64,000 nucleotides of DNA. It comes from Haloterrigena sp. H1 (lineage in GTDB: Archaea > Halobacteriota > Halobacteria > Halobacteriales > Natrialbaceae). Of the stretch, positions 39,182-48,570 are shown one piece after another. The notes beneath the pieces are model-generated. The model saw only the letters and a list, made by a program, of their open reading frames with translations, was not told the origin of the DNA and did no database searches. The DNA lies in NCBI RefSeq assembly GCF_005938085.1, contig NZ_SMZK01000001.1, positions 62,001 to 126,000 of the forward strand, written 5' to 3'. Both the position numbers and the translations under genes were made by a program. The first letter of the stretch is position 1; each line of letters opens with the position of its first letter.

Positions 39182-41146
39182 GTCGTCACAGTCCGCACAG
39201 TCGTCGCTCGGGGCCGTGATGTCGTAGTCGGTGTGACACGGCTCGGGCGGCAGCGAGATCGACGGGTTGCTGTCGAGGAACCCTTCGGGTTTGAGATGGA
39301 AACTCGCGATCTCGACCGGGAGGATGGGCCAGTCTTCCGCACTGGGGACGTGGTTGACCCCCTGGGTGTACCAGACGACGAGGTCCTCGTCGACGAGCGA
39401 CCGGTCCTGTTCCGTCCACTCGGGCAGCCCGGTCGTGTCGTCGTTCAGGTTCGGGTAGTCGCCCGCAGCGAAGCGCTCGTCGTCGTCGTACGGCGTCACC
39501 CAGAAGTTGTTCTGGATGAACCCCGAGCGCTCCATGTAACTCGAGGTCGGCTTCATCGGCGCCGAGACGTTGGTGTGTGGCTCGAGTTTGTAGCCACAGC
39601 TGCGTCCGTAGGAGTTTTCGGTCTCGCTGCTGGCGATCCGCCAGTAGCGCCCACGGAGTGGATCGATGTCCTGTCGGGCCTCGTTTTCCCGTTCCAGCAG
39701 CGTTTCTTTCGCCCGGAACGCGTTCTTCCGGTTTCGTTCGCTGCCCGTCGGCTCGTTGTGGACCTCGTAGGCCCGCATCGGACTCTCGTCGATGTCGAAG
39801 TCCAGCCGGAAGTTGAAGAAGTGCTGGTGAATCGGGGCCTTCAGTTGTGGTGCGACGATCGCGTACTGGCCGTAGGTATCTTCGGCGGTCTCGTCGGCCG
39901 GGATGACGCCATTCGAGTCGACACCCGTCAGTCGCACCTCGGCTTCGATGCTGCCGTCGGGGTAGAAGTACCAGTAGAACCCGTAGTCGTAGTTGTACAC
40001 CGTCGCGATAAAGGAGATGACGAGACGGCGGCGACGCCGCACCTCGGTGTGTGGTTTACGCTCTTCGGTGTGTTTCCAGAGGATGCCGTCGTCCTCTTCG
40101 TGCATACAGATCGCACTTTCCAGGGTTTCGGCCTCGCCCTCGATGGTGTTCATCTCGACGTCGAAGTACTTCATGACGCCGAGACAGTCACAGCCCTCGG
40201 TGAGTCGGTTGGCCATTCGCCCGACGTGGTACTCGCCGATGTCGAAGGCGTTCTTCCAGGAATGGTTTGGATCCGGATCACCGTACGGGACGGCCATCTC
40301 ACAGGCGGATGCGCGGTGGAGGATCCGTCGCGACTCGTCGCCGTCGTCGAATTTCACGTCGTGGAAGACGAGTCCTTCACGGGCGGTCCAGCCGACTTGC
40401 AGCTCCCAGTCGAGCCATTCGACCGTGTTGCCGTCGACCTCCCAGCTCGGGCCGTCGGGCTGGACGACGTCGAGGTGCTCGAAGTCGTCTCTGGTTTCGA
40501 CCCTGTCGGCTCGGTAGTCGGCGTCCTCGGGCGGCAGCGGGTTGTCCGGATCGGGTACGCCGTTATCCTCGATCTCGACGACTTCCATCTCGTCGAGATC
40601 GACGAACGCGAACAGCCCCTCGATCGGCCGCGCGCGACCGTTGTCGTGTTCGCTCGTGCGAATCCACGAGATCGCCCGACAGAGGCGTTTCTCCTTGTGG
40701 TCCTCGGGTTCGAACCCGCTGGCCGACCAGGGGTCGACCATGACCAGCTCGAAGTTCTCGACGCCGCGTTTCGCCGCTGCGGCTTGCCAGTCGGGATCGG
40801 TCTTGACGACCTCGCGGGCTTCCTCGATCTCTTCGGGCATCACCGCGGGCTCGACGTCGGGCAGGTGCTCGTACTCGAGAACGCTTTCCTCAGCGAGCGA
40901 GACGGTCGCCTCGTAGGTCTCCCCTGCCTCCCGCGCGACGATCAACACGTCCCGATCGAACGCATCGCCGGGCTCGAACGTCCGGATATCTGCCTTCGGC
41001 GGCTCCTCGAGCGTGACGTTGTGGTACTGTACTTCGTCGCCGAGCTCGGTTTCGGCCTCGAAGATCTCGACGGCTGCCTCGATCTCGTCGGCGGCCAGCG
41101 GATCGAGCGGATGATCGACAGTCGTGTGTTCTCGTTGTGTACTCAT
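39179..41146 (-). CDS. Copper-containing primary amine oxidase
   Basis: 655 aa, no signal peptide. Oxidises primary amines to aldehydes with release of NH3 and H2O2. The topaquinone site is T-V-Y-N-Y386-D-Y, with Tyr386 as the modified residue; the catalytic base is Asp302 (AFDIGEY) and the copper ligands are H440, H442 (HQH) and H599. N-terminal N2/N3 domains precede the catalytic beta-sandwich. The last 20 residues carry three Cys (CHTDYDITAPSDDCADC), not a family feature. The stop lies in palindromic element E. The upstream neighbours on the same strand are glnK and amt, which would handle ammonium. Confidence 0.95.
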   Translation of the reverse strand: MSTQREHTTVDHPLDPLAADEIEAAVEIFEAETELGDEVQYHNVTLEEPPKADIRTFEPGDAFDRDVLIVAREAGETYEATVSLAEESVLEYEHLPDVEPAVMPEEIEEAREVVKTDPDWQAAAAKRGVENFELVMVDPWSASGFEPEDHKEKRLCRAISWIRTSEHDNGRARPIEGLFAFVDLDEMEVVEIEDNGVPDPDNPLPPEDADYRADRVETRDDFEHLDVVQPDGPSWEVDGNTVEWLDWELQVGWTAREGLVFHDVKFDDGDESRRILHRASACEMAVPYGDPDPNHSWKNAFDIGEYHVGRMANRLTEGCDCLGVMKYFDVEMNTIEGEAETLESAICMHEEDDGILWKHTEERKPHTEVRRRRRLVISFIATVYNYDYGFYWYFYPDGSIEAEVRLTGVDSNGVIPADETAEDTYGQYAIVAPQLKAPIHQHFFNFRLDFDIDESPMRAYEVHNEPTGSERNRKNAFRAKETLLERENEARQDIDPLRGRYWRIASSETENSYGRSCGYKLEPHTNVSAPMKPTSSYMERSGFIQNNFWVTPYDDDERFAAGDYPNLNDDTTGLPEWTEQDRSLVDEDLVVWYTQGVNHVPSAEDWPILPVEIASFHLKPEGFLDSNPSISLPPEPCHTDYDITAPSDDCADCDD

Positions 41147-41353
41147 GGTTTAATTTGGCTCGTTCACCGGACGTTCGTCGAGCGAACGGGCCGACGATTT
41201 ACTCTGTGGTCGGTTTCGCCTTGGCGGTTGTTTACAACCCGACCGTAGTAACTGACGGGACGACGCCGACGAGGGGAGACCGACGGCTCACCGGACGATG
41301 ACTACGGGAGAATCGATAGGAGAGATAGAATCGCGTCCGGCCACGGCCCCGCC
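41147..41353. other. Leader and promoter region of the amine oxidase gene
   Basis: Part of a 382-base gap with palindromic element F next to it. It contains TTGTTTACAAC (41229-41239, a short palindrome) and TTTACTCTGT near 41197, candidates for promoter or operator. No gene seen. Confidence 0.4.
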
Positions 41354-41436
41354 TGATACGGGCTACTGTCACGATGTCCCGGTGGGCCCGCAGGACGTCG
41401 CGGGTGTCCGGACATGACTGACAGGAGTCCGTATGA
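41354..41436. repeat. Dispersed palindromic element, copy F
   Basis: 83 bp from TGATACGG (41354-41361) to CCGTATGA (41429-41436). Core TCCCGGTGGGCCCGCAGGAC; right arm CTGACAGGAGTCCGTATGA as in copies A and B. This copy is about 90 bases from the nearest gene end and provides no stop codon. Confidence 0.8.
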
Positions 41437-41528
41437 ACGGGACCAGGCGCGGTCTCGAGCGCCCGTCGCCGCTGTCACACGCCGTAGAGCAGCTAGTTGG
41501 GCGGGCGCTCGTCGCGTCCGTGACCGGC

Positions 41529-41876
41529 TCAGACCGCGTCCGTCCCGATGGCACCGGTTCGAATCTGAGTGGCCTGCTCGACCGGCAGGACGAAGATCTT
41601 GCCGTCGCCCGGGTCGCCGGTGTGGGCGGCGTCGGCGATGGCCTCGACGACGTCGGCCGCGGGCACGTCAGCGACGACACACTCGAGTTTAATCTTCTGG
41701 CGGAGGTCGACCGTATACTCCTCGCCGCGCCACTGCCCCGTTTTGACCGGTTGGGAGCCGCGACCGGAGACGTTCGTGACCGTCAGCGAGGGTGCGCCGA
41801 CCTCGGCGAGGGCTGTCTTGATCTCGCCGAGTCTGTCGGGACGGACGTACGCGATGACCAGCTCGATGTCAGTCAT
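41529..41876 (-). CDS. glnK: Nitrogen regulatory protein P-II
   Basis: 115 aa. Trimeric sensor of 2-oxoglutarate and ATP/ADP that plugs the ammonium channel. The T-loop reads [12 protein letters not shown] with Tyr54; the B-loop is [10 protein letters not shown]. Its start overlaps the end of amt by 8 bases, the usual amt-glnK arrangement. Confidence 0.95.
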   Translation of the reverse strand: MTDIELVIAYVRPDRLGEIKTALAEVGAPSLTVTNVSGRGSQPVKTGQWRGEEYTVDLRQKIKLECVVADVPAADVVEAIADAAHTGDPGDGKIFVLPVEQATQIRTGAIGTDAV

Positions 41877-43215
41877 CGTCAGTCACCTCGCCGCCGTCGG
41901 CCGCTGGCGTGCCCTCCGGCGGACCTCCGGGCGTAGTGACGTCGTTGACGATGTTCTTCCCGAACTCAGGGTACGTTTCGATGCCGTGTTCTGCCGCGTC
42001 AAGTCCCTCGATCTCTTCATCGCGGCTCACGCGCGCCCAGCCGACGGCCTTCAACGTCCCGTAGACGAGCAGCGTGATCCCGGCCGCCCAGGCGCCGAGG
42101 ACGACGACACCGGCAATCTGCGCGACGAGCTGGGAGACGGCAAACGTCGATGTCGTGTCGACGAAGGGGACCGCGAGGGCACTGAGGAGGCCGGCCGACC
42201 CGTGGACCGGGAAGACCGCGCACACGTCGTCGATACCGGCGCGCTCAAGGCCCTCGAACACCAGCGGGACCTGTATCCCGGCGATGAGGCCGACCACGAG
42301 CGTCCCACCCCAGCTCGAGACCGCCGCGATCGAACAGACACTGACGAGGCCGGCGAGGAGGCCGTTAGCGGTCATGAGGGTGTCGACCTTGCCCCGGCGG
42401 ACGTATCCGACGGCTGCAGCGCCGATGCTACCGGCAGCCATTACCAGGGCCGTGTTGAGCGCCACCCGACCCGCGTAGGCGTAGTCGCCAAGCGCCAGCT
42501 CCCCGCTGTCGGTGACCTGGAAGACCTCGACTGCGGTCCCGACGTTGAAGCCGAACCAGCCGAACGCGAGGATGAGCGTTCCGAGGATCGCGTAGGGCAG
42601 CGAGTGACCGGGGATGACGTTCGCGGAGCCGTCGTCGTCATACTTGTCGATCCGCGGACCGATGACGTACGCGGCGGTCAGCCCACAGACGCCGCCGGTC
42701 ATGTGGACGACGGCTGCGCCGGCGAAGTCCTGAAAGCCCAGTTCCGCCAGGAACCCGCCACCCCAGGTCAGCCCCGTCGCGACGGGGTAGATGAGCGCCC
42801 CGACGACCACCGTGAACACGAGGTAGCCGCCTAGCTGTGCCCGCTCGGCGACGGCTCCGGAGACGATCGACGCGGCGACCATCGAGAACGCCGCCCCGAA
42901 CAGCCAGTTCGCCCAGACCGTCGACCCGCCGTTGAGGTAGCTGAACGCACCTGCCGTGCTCCCGCCGGTCGTCACCGCGGCGACGAGCGCCGACACGCCA
43001 GCCCCCACGAAGAAGTAGGCCATGACGCCGACCCCCCACGTGAGCACGTTCTTCGTCAGCTGGTTCGCGACGTTTTTCGACCGGACCTGGCCGGACTCGA
43101 GCATGCCGAAGCCAGCGTGCATGAAAAACACGAGGAAGGCCGCGACGAGGACCCACAGGAGGTTGACCCCTTCGGCGATCGTCGCCGGATCGGCCTGGAG
43201 CGGGAGGGCTAGCAT
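41869..43215 (-). CDS. amt: Ammonium transporter
   Basis: 448 aa, eleven helices. The start [20 protein letters not shown] agrees with a short periplasmic N-terminus. Features are [16 protein letters not shown], the pore His pair in [11 protein letters not shown] and [10 protein letters not shown], and an acidic cytoplasmic tail. It imports ammonium/ammonia and is gated by the GlnK encoded behind it. The TrmB-type gene at 43631 is divergent and may control it. Confidence 0.95.
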   Translation of the reverse strand: MLALPLQADPATIAEGVNLLWVLVAAFLVFFMHAGFGMLESGQVRSKNVANQLTKNVLTWGVGVMAYFFVGAGVSALVAAVTTGGSTAGAFSYLNGGSTVWANWLFGAAFSMVAASIVSGAVAERAQLGGYLVFTVVVGALIYPVATGLTWGGGFLAELGFQDFAGAAVVHMTGGVCGLTAAYVIGPRIDKYDDDGSANVIPGHSLPYAILGTLILAFGWFGFNVGTAVEVFQVTDSGELALGDYAYAGRVALNTALVMAAGSIGAAAVGYVRRGKVDTLMTANGLLAGLVSVCSIAAVSSWGGTLVVGLIAGIQVPLVFEGLERAGIDDVCAVFPVHGSAGLLSALAVPFVDTTSTFAVSQLVAQIAGVVVLGAWAAGITLLVYGTLKAVGWARVSRDEEIEGLDAAEHGIETYPEFGKNIVNDVTTPGGPPEGTPAADGGEVTDDD

Positions 43216-43630
43216 CGACCCACCCCGCTAGCGCTGGCCGGCGGCCGGTGCTGACCTGTCGACTGGCCGTCGATACGCGTGCTCGCGCGATCGGACGACG
43301 CCCGATTCCGACTCGATACGACGACGGATCCACGCCGACGCTCGATATCTAAAGCCATTGCGTGTAATTCGGATTTTTGTGCACACATGTTTTGACTATC
43401 TATGGTAATCGAAACGATTGGGTCTCGATGGGAGCATATATAGACGATTGTGTGTTATACGCTGGTCACAACTGGTCGGTAGTAAGCGACCGGTCGCGGA
43501 ATACATGATAATAGCATTCTACCGCGATAATACAGACGTGTGTATGGTATATTCACGAATACTGTCGGTATAACCGTTATATTTGTACTATAGGGAAAGT
43601 ACTTCAAATAGGTGCCACTGTCAGGTTCGT
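43216..43630. other. 415-bp divergent intergenic region, amt / TrmB-type regulator
   Basis: AT-rich between 43350 and 43620. Contains GCATATATAGAC (43433-43444), the palindrome GCGACCGGTCGC (43487-43498) and a CAAATAGG TATA-like motif at 43605-43612, about 22 bases before the ATG at 43631. An overlapping short open frame (43358-43209, minus strand) ends inside the first codons of amt. Good candidate for a shared operator region. Confidence 0.55.
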
Positions 43631-44458
43631 ATGGGAACCGAGCCGTCGATGTATCTCAAAGAACTCGGGCTGTCCGAATACGAGGCGGGTGCGTATGCCT
43701 GTCTCTTGCGACGGGGTGTATCGACCGCACAGGAGGTCTCTGACGGGGCTGGCGTTCCGCAACCGCGAGTGTACGACGCTCTCGACGACCTCTCAGAGAA
43801 GGGCTTCGTCGACATCCAGCCGGGCCGGCCCAAGAAGTTCGGGCCAGTCGACCCCGACGCCGCGATCGAGCGCTTCTGTGAGTTCAAACAGCGCCAGTAC
43901 GACGACGAACTGGCCCACATGCACCAACTCGGCGAACAGTTAGTGGAGGCCGTCGACGACGACGCGGCATCGACCGAACAGTCGGAAATCTGCTGGACGT
44001 ACGCGGATCGCCACCGCATCCTCGAGAAACTCGCCGAGCTCACGGCCGCGGCGACATCGGAGATCAGGATGATCACCACGCCGGCCAGTTTCGAACGCAT
44101 GCTCAACAACCACGTCGATGAACTGGCACAGAAGGCCGCCGCTGGGACGCGGATTCAGGCGGTCGTCTCGGACGACGGCGTGATCTCGCCCGCCGTCGCC
44201 GACCGTGCCGCGGAGATCATGGACGTTCGACGCGTCCCGAACGTCGAGGGACGGATCTACCTCTACGACGACGCACACGTTTTGGTCGCCTTCGCCGCCA
44301 ACAACGCCGACGGCTACGTCGGCATCTCGACGACGAGCGATACCCTCTACTGGACGCAGTCACAGCTGTTCGACCTGCTCTGGAAAAACGGTCGAGAGAC
44401 GACCCACCGCGCCGCCAGTCCCGACGCTGGCACCGCTCGCGCCGGCGACGACGTTTAA
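43631..44458 (+). CDS. TrmB-family transcriptional regulator
   Basis: 275 aa from ATG at 43631 ([20 protein letters not shown]). An N-terminal winged helix ([40 protein letters not shown], residues 12-70) is followed by a coiled dimerisation segment and the TrmB effector-binding domain (about 120-255). TrmB proteins bind sugars or other small ligands; here the divergent amt-glnK operon suggests control of nitrogen genes, an inference from position only. Confidence 0.88.
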   Translation: MGTEPSMYLKELGLSEYEAGAYACLLRRGVSTAQEVSDGAGVPQPRVYDALDDLSEKGFVDIQPGRPKKFGPVDPDAAIERFCEFKQRQYDDELAHMHQLGEQLVEAVDDDAASTEQSEICWTYADRHRILEKLAELTAAATSEIRMITTPASFERMLNNHVDELAQKAAAGTRIQAVVSDDGVISPAVADRAAEIMDVRRVPNVEGRIYLYDDAHVLVAFAANNADGYVGISTTSDTLYWTQSQLFDLLWKNGRETTHRAASPDAGTARAGDDV

Positions 44459-44530
44459 CGGCTCCTCGAGTGAGGGGGTCCCGTCGAGTGAGCCGAAACA
44501 ATAACGCCGTCGCGCTCGAGAAAGCAGGAC

Positions 44531-45559
44531 GTGACGCTCGCTGGCGCCGTCGCGACGGGACCGGATCTCTGCCGGCTCCTCGCCGTCCCGGTTTTCGCCT
44601 GGGTCGCCTACCGCGATCTCGAGACCAGACGCGTCTCGAGTAGCGTCTGGATTCCCCTCTCGCTTTTGGGGACCGTCCTGCTGGTCTGGGACGGCTGGCT
44701 AGCCTGGACTGCTGGCGGGACCGGCTGGACCTACGACTTTCTCGTGCCGACGGCGCTTAGCCTGGGGCTGGTCGTCCCGATCGCCTACCTGTTCTGGTGG
44801 GTCGGCGGCTTCGGCGGGGCCGACGCGAAAGCCCTGCTCGTGTTGGCCGTGTTCTTCCCGACCTTCCCCGAGTACGCGCTGGGGTCGTGGACGCTGCCCC
44901 TCGAGACGCCCCCACTCGGGACGTTTTCGTTTACGATCCTGACCAACGCCGTCCTCGTCGGGATCACGCTGCCGCTCTTCCTCGCCGTTCGCAACGCCGT
45001 TGCGGGCCGGATCGCGCCGGTGATGTTCGTCGGCTGGCCGATCTCTTGGGAACGGATTCCCGACACGCACGGCAGCCTGCTCGAGACGCCGGCGGGGCTC
45101 ACCCGGAGCGGGCTCGATCTCGATGCCTTGCGGATGTACCTCCGCTGGCGGGGGCTCTCGCTCGCGGCGTTGCGTGAGCACTCCGAGCGCTATCGCGATC
45201 CGGCAACCCTCCCTGCCGAGCCGAACCCGCCGACCGACGGGGCCGTCACCGCCGACGAACCGACGCGCGGCGACGGCGGTACGCTCGCGTCGGACGGCGA
45301 TAGCGCAGCCCCCGAAGCCGAGGACGGCTCGGCGACTGACACTGAGCACGACGACCCGTGGGGTGCCGAGGCGTTTCTCGACGACATCGAGGGCTCGGCC
45401 TACGGGACGACCCCCGAGACGCTCCGTGATGGACTCGAGGTGCTCGCCCGCGAGGAGACGGTCTGGGTCTCGCCGGGAACGCCGTTTCTCGTCCCGGTGT
45501 TCGCCGGACTGGTGATCGCGCTCGTCTACGGCGATCTGTTGCTGGGGACGCTGCTATAG
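44531..45559 (+). CDS. pibD: A24 prepilin/preflagellin peptidase
   Basis: 342 aa from GTG at 44531. Aspartic membrane peptidase that cleaves class III signal peptides of pilins and archaellins. The first catalytic Asp is in YRDLETRRVS and the second in GGFGGADAKALL (GxGD motif, here GGAD). Six helices. A soluble acidic insert of about 130 residues (about 185-320) with low-complexity sequence, before the last helix, makes it longer than the usual 230-280 aa. Confidence 0.88.
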   Translation: MTLAGAVATGPDLCRLLAVPVFAWVAYRDLETRRVSSSVWIPLSLLGTVLLVWDGWLAWTAGGTGWTYDFLVPTALSLGLVVPIAYLFWWVGGFGGADAKALLVLAVFFPTFPEYALGSWTLPLETPPLGTFSFTILTNAVLVGITLPLFLAVRNAVAGRIAPVMFVGWPISWERIPDTHGSLLETPAGLTRSGLDLDALRMYLRWRGLSLAALREHSERYRDPATLPAEPNPPTDGAVTADEPTRGDGGTLASDGDSAAPEAEDGSATDTEHDDPWGAEAFLDDIEGSAYGTTPETLRDGLEVLAREETVWVSPGTPFLVPVFAGLVIALVYGDLLLGTLL

Positions 45560-45781
45560 GGTTCGCTCGTACAGTGGGACAAACACTGTCCAAACGAGCA
45601 CGAACGCCGTCCCGACGCCGATCAGCGCCAGCCACGGATCGCCCCTGCCGGTCGGCACACCGCTCGCAAGGAGGAGGAACGTCCCCGCAAAGAGCAGACA
45701 GGAGACGAGGACGCTGCCCAGCTCGAGGGCCATGGCGACAGGGTACTCGCGAACCTGGGCGACGATATCGGCGAGCGTCAT
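45554..45781 (-). CDS. Small two-helix membrane protein
   Basis: 75 aa (MTLADIVAQVREYPVAMALE). Two hydrophobic segments: GSVLVSCLLFAGTFLLLASG and LALIGVGTAFVLVWTVFVPL. It overlaps the convergent prepilin-peptidase gene by 6 bases. A conserved small haloarchaeal protein by its look; function unknown. Confidence 0.65.
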   Translation of the reverse strand: MTLADIVAQVREYPVAMALELGSVLVSCLLFAGTFLLLASGVPTGRGDPWLALIGVGTAFVLVWTVFVPLYERTL

Positions 45782-45860
45782 ACGCGAGACTCACACGCGG
45801 GGAGTAAAAATAACACGGCAGTGTGCCAAACCGATGCTGAAACCGTGATCCGTGGTCGAT

Positions 45861-46280
45861 TCAGGCTCGAGATTCGATATCGCCGGCGATGTCGTCGAGC
45901 TCGTCGTCGTCCAGCTCGGGTCGCTGGCCGAACATGGCGTGGATGGGGCCGGCGTCGTCGTCCTCGAAGCGGGGGACGATGTGACAGTGGACGTGAGGCA
46001 CTTCCTGGCCGGCCGCTTCGCCGTTGTTGAACGCGACGGTCGTCGCGTCGGCGTCGACGGCGTCCTCGACAGCCGGAACCATGCGGTGGGTCGTCGCATA
46101 GAGATCCGCGGCGACGTCGTCGGGCACGTCGTCCAGCCGTTCGTACTCGTCTTTCGGAATTACCAGCGTGTGGCCAGGTGACAGCGGGTTGGCGTCCAGA
46201 AAGGCAACCGTGGTTTCGTCTTCGTAGACGATTCGTGCAGGGATCTCTCCTTCAACGATCTGCGTGAAGATCGTACTCAT
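45861..46280 (-). CDS. HIT-family nucleotide hydrolase/transferase
   Basis: 139 aa. The His triad HVHCHIVPR (HxHxH) is at about residues 98-106, with the usual N-terminal FTQIVEGEIPARIVYEDETT and SPGHTLVIPKDEYERLDD. Hydrolyses AMP-linked phosphoramidates or acyl-adenylates. Start ATG at 46280. Confidence 0.93.
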   Translation of the reverse strand: MSTIFTQIVEGEIPARIVYEDETTVAFLDANPLSPGHTLVIPKDEYERLDDVPDDVAADLYATTHRMVPAVEDAVDADATTVAFNNGEAAGQEVPHVHCHIVPRFEDDDAGPIHAMFGQRPELDDDELDDIAGDIESRA

Positions 46281-46761
46281 ACGCGAGTGTGTGTTGGCCC
46301 ACTGTAAGAAGGTTATCGCCCGCGCGTTACGGACAACCGGTGGCGACGAGCCGACGAGGCGACTGTCTTCCCCACCTTTCGAGTGCGAAATTACACTCGA
46401 AATGTACGTTTCTGATTTACATTCAAGCTATCCATCCATCGAACCACTGAAACTATTATAATGATTGCCGGGTTAATAGCGGGTATCGTTTAATCGACTC
46501 CGGCACGAAAATCCGTTCCGACGACCACCCGCCGCGCGCACGCCATTTGCCATGGCCGGGAACGCAGCGATGGGTCGGGGCCGAACGGACGGGTAGCGCC
46601 GAGTCCGATCGACCGATTTCAGCAATTAGTCGACAACGAAAGCGGCACTCGCCCGCTTCCGACATCGGCCGGTGGAATCCCGCCACACCGTCAGCGTACC
46701 GTCTCGAGGACGGCGGACGAAGGGGCTCGAGGACGCAGAGCGGAGAGAAGAGGCTCACACG
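46281..46761. other. 481-bp region without a credible gene
   Basis: Holds an inverted repeat TTTCGAGTG (46377-46385) / CACTCGAAA (46394-46402) with an 8-base loop, then an AT-rich stretch (CTATTATAATGATTG at 46452-46466) that looks like a promoter, about 290 bases before the ATG at 46762. The transcript of the glycerol-phosphate cluster may therefore have a long leader. Confidence 0.5.
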
Positions 46762-47748
46762 ATGGGAACGATACTGTACGCCATCGAGCGACCGTTCATG
46801 CGAAAGACGTTCGAGGCGATCGACCGCCACGTCGACAGCGAGTCGGCGTACATCCCGGTTCGAGCGGATGCCCGCGGCTGTAGCGACCGCATCGAGGAAA
46901 TTGATGTTGACGATCCCGGTGCGGTCGACGAGAACGTACGGGCGATTGATCCCGACGTGGTCGTCTACAACCACCGGTTCGGCATCGACCGTTTCACATT
47001 CTACGAGGAGTACCCGCTCGTGCACGTGCGCCACGGTGCGTCGATCGGTCGCGGCGAAGTTTCCGTGACGGCGACGACGATCTTGGAGCACGTCAGCGTT
47101 GCACTCGCGCCGGGCGAGCGATGGGCGACGGCCTACCGGGACGCCGTGCCGCCCGACGTACTCGTCGCCGTCGTCGGTATCCCGGAAGCCGACGTGCTGG
47201 TCGATTCGCCGCCACCCCGCGAACGGCGGGTGCTGTACGCGCCGACCAACTACATGGTCGGGCGGGGCGCGTACGCGAACACGGCCCGCTCGGTCGTCGA
47301 GTGTTTCGCCGACAGTGAGTACGAACTACTCTTTCGCCCCCATCCGACTGACAGACGCGAGGGCCCGGGACTGCCCGTCACGCGAGCGTGTCGCGATCGG
47401 ATCGCAGCGCTCCCGAACGTCGTCTTCGACACGACCACGACGCCCGCCGAGAGCATGCGCCGGTCGGACGTGCTCATTTCGGATTACTCCGGATCGATCG
47501 CCGAGTGGCTCCACACGGGCCGGCCGCTGATCCAGTTGACCGATATCGACGCGCCGGACCGCGAGGTGCCGCGGATCGGTACCACGACTGAGGCGATCGA
47601 CCTCGAGCTCGTCGATGACCGCTATTGTAACGGCGAACCCGCGGCCGTCGCTCGGCGACGCGCCGCGTGGCTCGCAGACCTCGGCATCCCGATGGACGGC
47701 CGCGCGGGCGAACGCGCCGCCGAGGAGGTGATGCGATGCGCGGCATAA
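46762..47748 (+). CDS. CDP-glycerol glycerophosphotransferase-like protein
   Basis: 328 aa from ATG at 46762 (MGTILYAIERPFMRKTFEAI). GT-B like fold. The family motifs YELLFRPHPTD (about 189-199) and RSDVLISDYSGSIAEWLHTG (about 235-254) match teichoic-acid type CDP-glycerol:poly(glycerophosphate) transferases. Overlaps the following nucleotidyltransferase gene by 13 bases, so the two are probably translated together. A role in a glycerol-phosphate surface polymer or glycan is inference. Confidence 0.8.
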   Translation: MGTILYAIERPFMRKTFEAIDRHVDSESAYIPVRADARGCSDRIEEIDVDDPGAVDENVRAIDPDVVVYNHRFGIDRFTFYEEYPLVHVRHGASIGRGEVSVTATTILEHVSVALAPGERWATAYRDAVPPDVLVAVVGIPEADVLVDSPPPRERRVLYAPTNYMVGRGAYANTARSVVECFADSEYELLFRPHPTDRREGPGLPVTRACRDRIAALPNVVFDTTTTPAESMRRSDVLISDYSGSIAEWLHTGRPLIQLTDIDAPDREVPRIGTTTEAIDLELVDDRYCNGEPAAVARRRAAWLADLGIPMDGRAGERAAEEVMRCAA

Positions 47749-48416
47749 TCTTGGCCGCAGGCGAGGGGAAACGGATGGGACACCACACCGACGACGTCCC
47801 GAAAGCCTTCCTCGAGTTCGACGGACGGACGCTGTACGACCGCCAGCGCGGGCTGCTCGAGCCACACGTCGACGGCACGAGCATCGTGCTAGGCTATCGC
47901 CACGACACCGTCCTGGATCGGTACGATCTCCGCGATCCGATCGTCCTCGCGGACTGGGACCGGTACGAAAACGCCGCCTCGCTGCTCTGTGCACTCAGGC
48001 GCATCGACGACGACCTGCTCGTACTCAACGGTGATATCCTCGTCGACGAACGCGAGATCGGGCGGCTGACCGAGCAGTTCGACGCGCTCAGGGGCCGGCT
48101 CAACCTCGTCGGCTGCATTCCGGGGCTCCAGAGCGAGGAAACCGCGATCCGCTGGGACGACTCGGGACGCGTGACGGCCTACGGCCTCATCGAGGGCCAT
48201 CGACACGCCGGCTTCGGCATCGTGAGCCGCAAGCACCGGACGGCGGCAATCGAAATCCTCCGCGATCGATTGGACGATTGGTATCCCTATCTCTACCCAC
48301 GCACGCCGACACAGCCGCTGTTGATCCCGGCCACCCGTCACGTCGAGGTCAACCGGCCGGCCGATATAGAGCGTGCTCGAGCGTGGCTCGCGTCAGAGCG
48401 GATTCAGTGTGCGTGA
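47736..48416 (+). CDS. Sugar/alditol-phosphate nucleotidyltransferase
   Basis: 226 aa from ATG at 47736 (MRGIILAAGEGKRMG). GT-A nucleotidyltransferase fold: IILAAGEGKRMG (residues 4-15), PKAFLEFDG (23-31), and the metal Asp in VLNGDILVD. It is of the short NTP_transferase type that activates choline-, inositol- or glycerol-like phosphates. The 13-base overlap with the transferase gene suggests that it supplies its nucleotide-activated substrate. Confidence 0.82.
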   Translation: MRGIILAAGEGKRMGHHTDDVPKAFLEFDGRTLYDRQRGLLEPHVDGTSIVLGYRHDTVLDRYDLRDPIVLADWDRYENAASLLCALRRIDDDLLVLNGDILVDEREIGRLTEQFDALRGRLNLVGCIPGLQSEETAIRWDDSGRVTAYGLIEGHRHAGFGIVSRKHRTAAIEILRDRLDDWYPYLYPRTPTQPLLIPATRHVEVNRPADIERARAWLASERIQCA

Positions 48417-48570
48417 TCGACGAGCGGACGTGACGGATGCAACGACGTTGCGTCGTCACTGACTGTCGATTACCGAGATAGTACGGAAGGCGATACATTC
48501 TGCACAATTGGCCACGTTCACGCGAGGGAAACAAAATATTGATGCGTTCTGACTCCTGCGATTTCGATAG

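Noticed and set aside
39233..41248. 671-codon open frame antisense to the amine oxidase gene
   Set aside because: The sense strand carries the topaquinone and copper motifs; the antisense product matches nothing.
41297..41413. 39-codon open frame running into repeat element F
   Set aside because: Non-conserved look, and half of it is repeat sequence.
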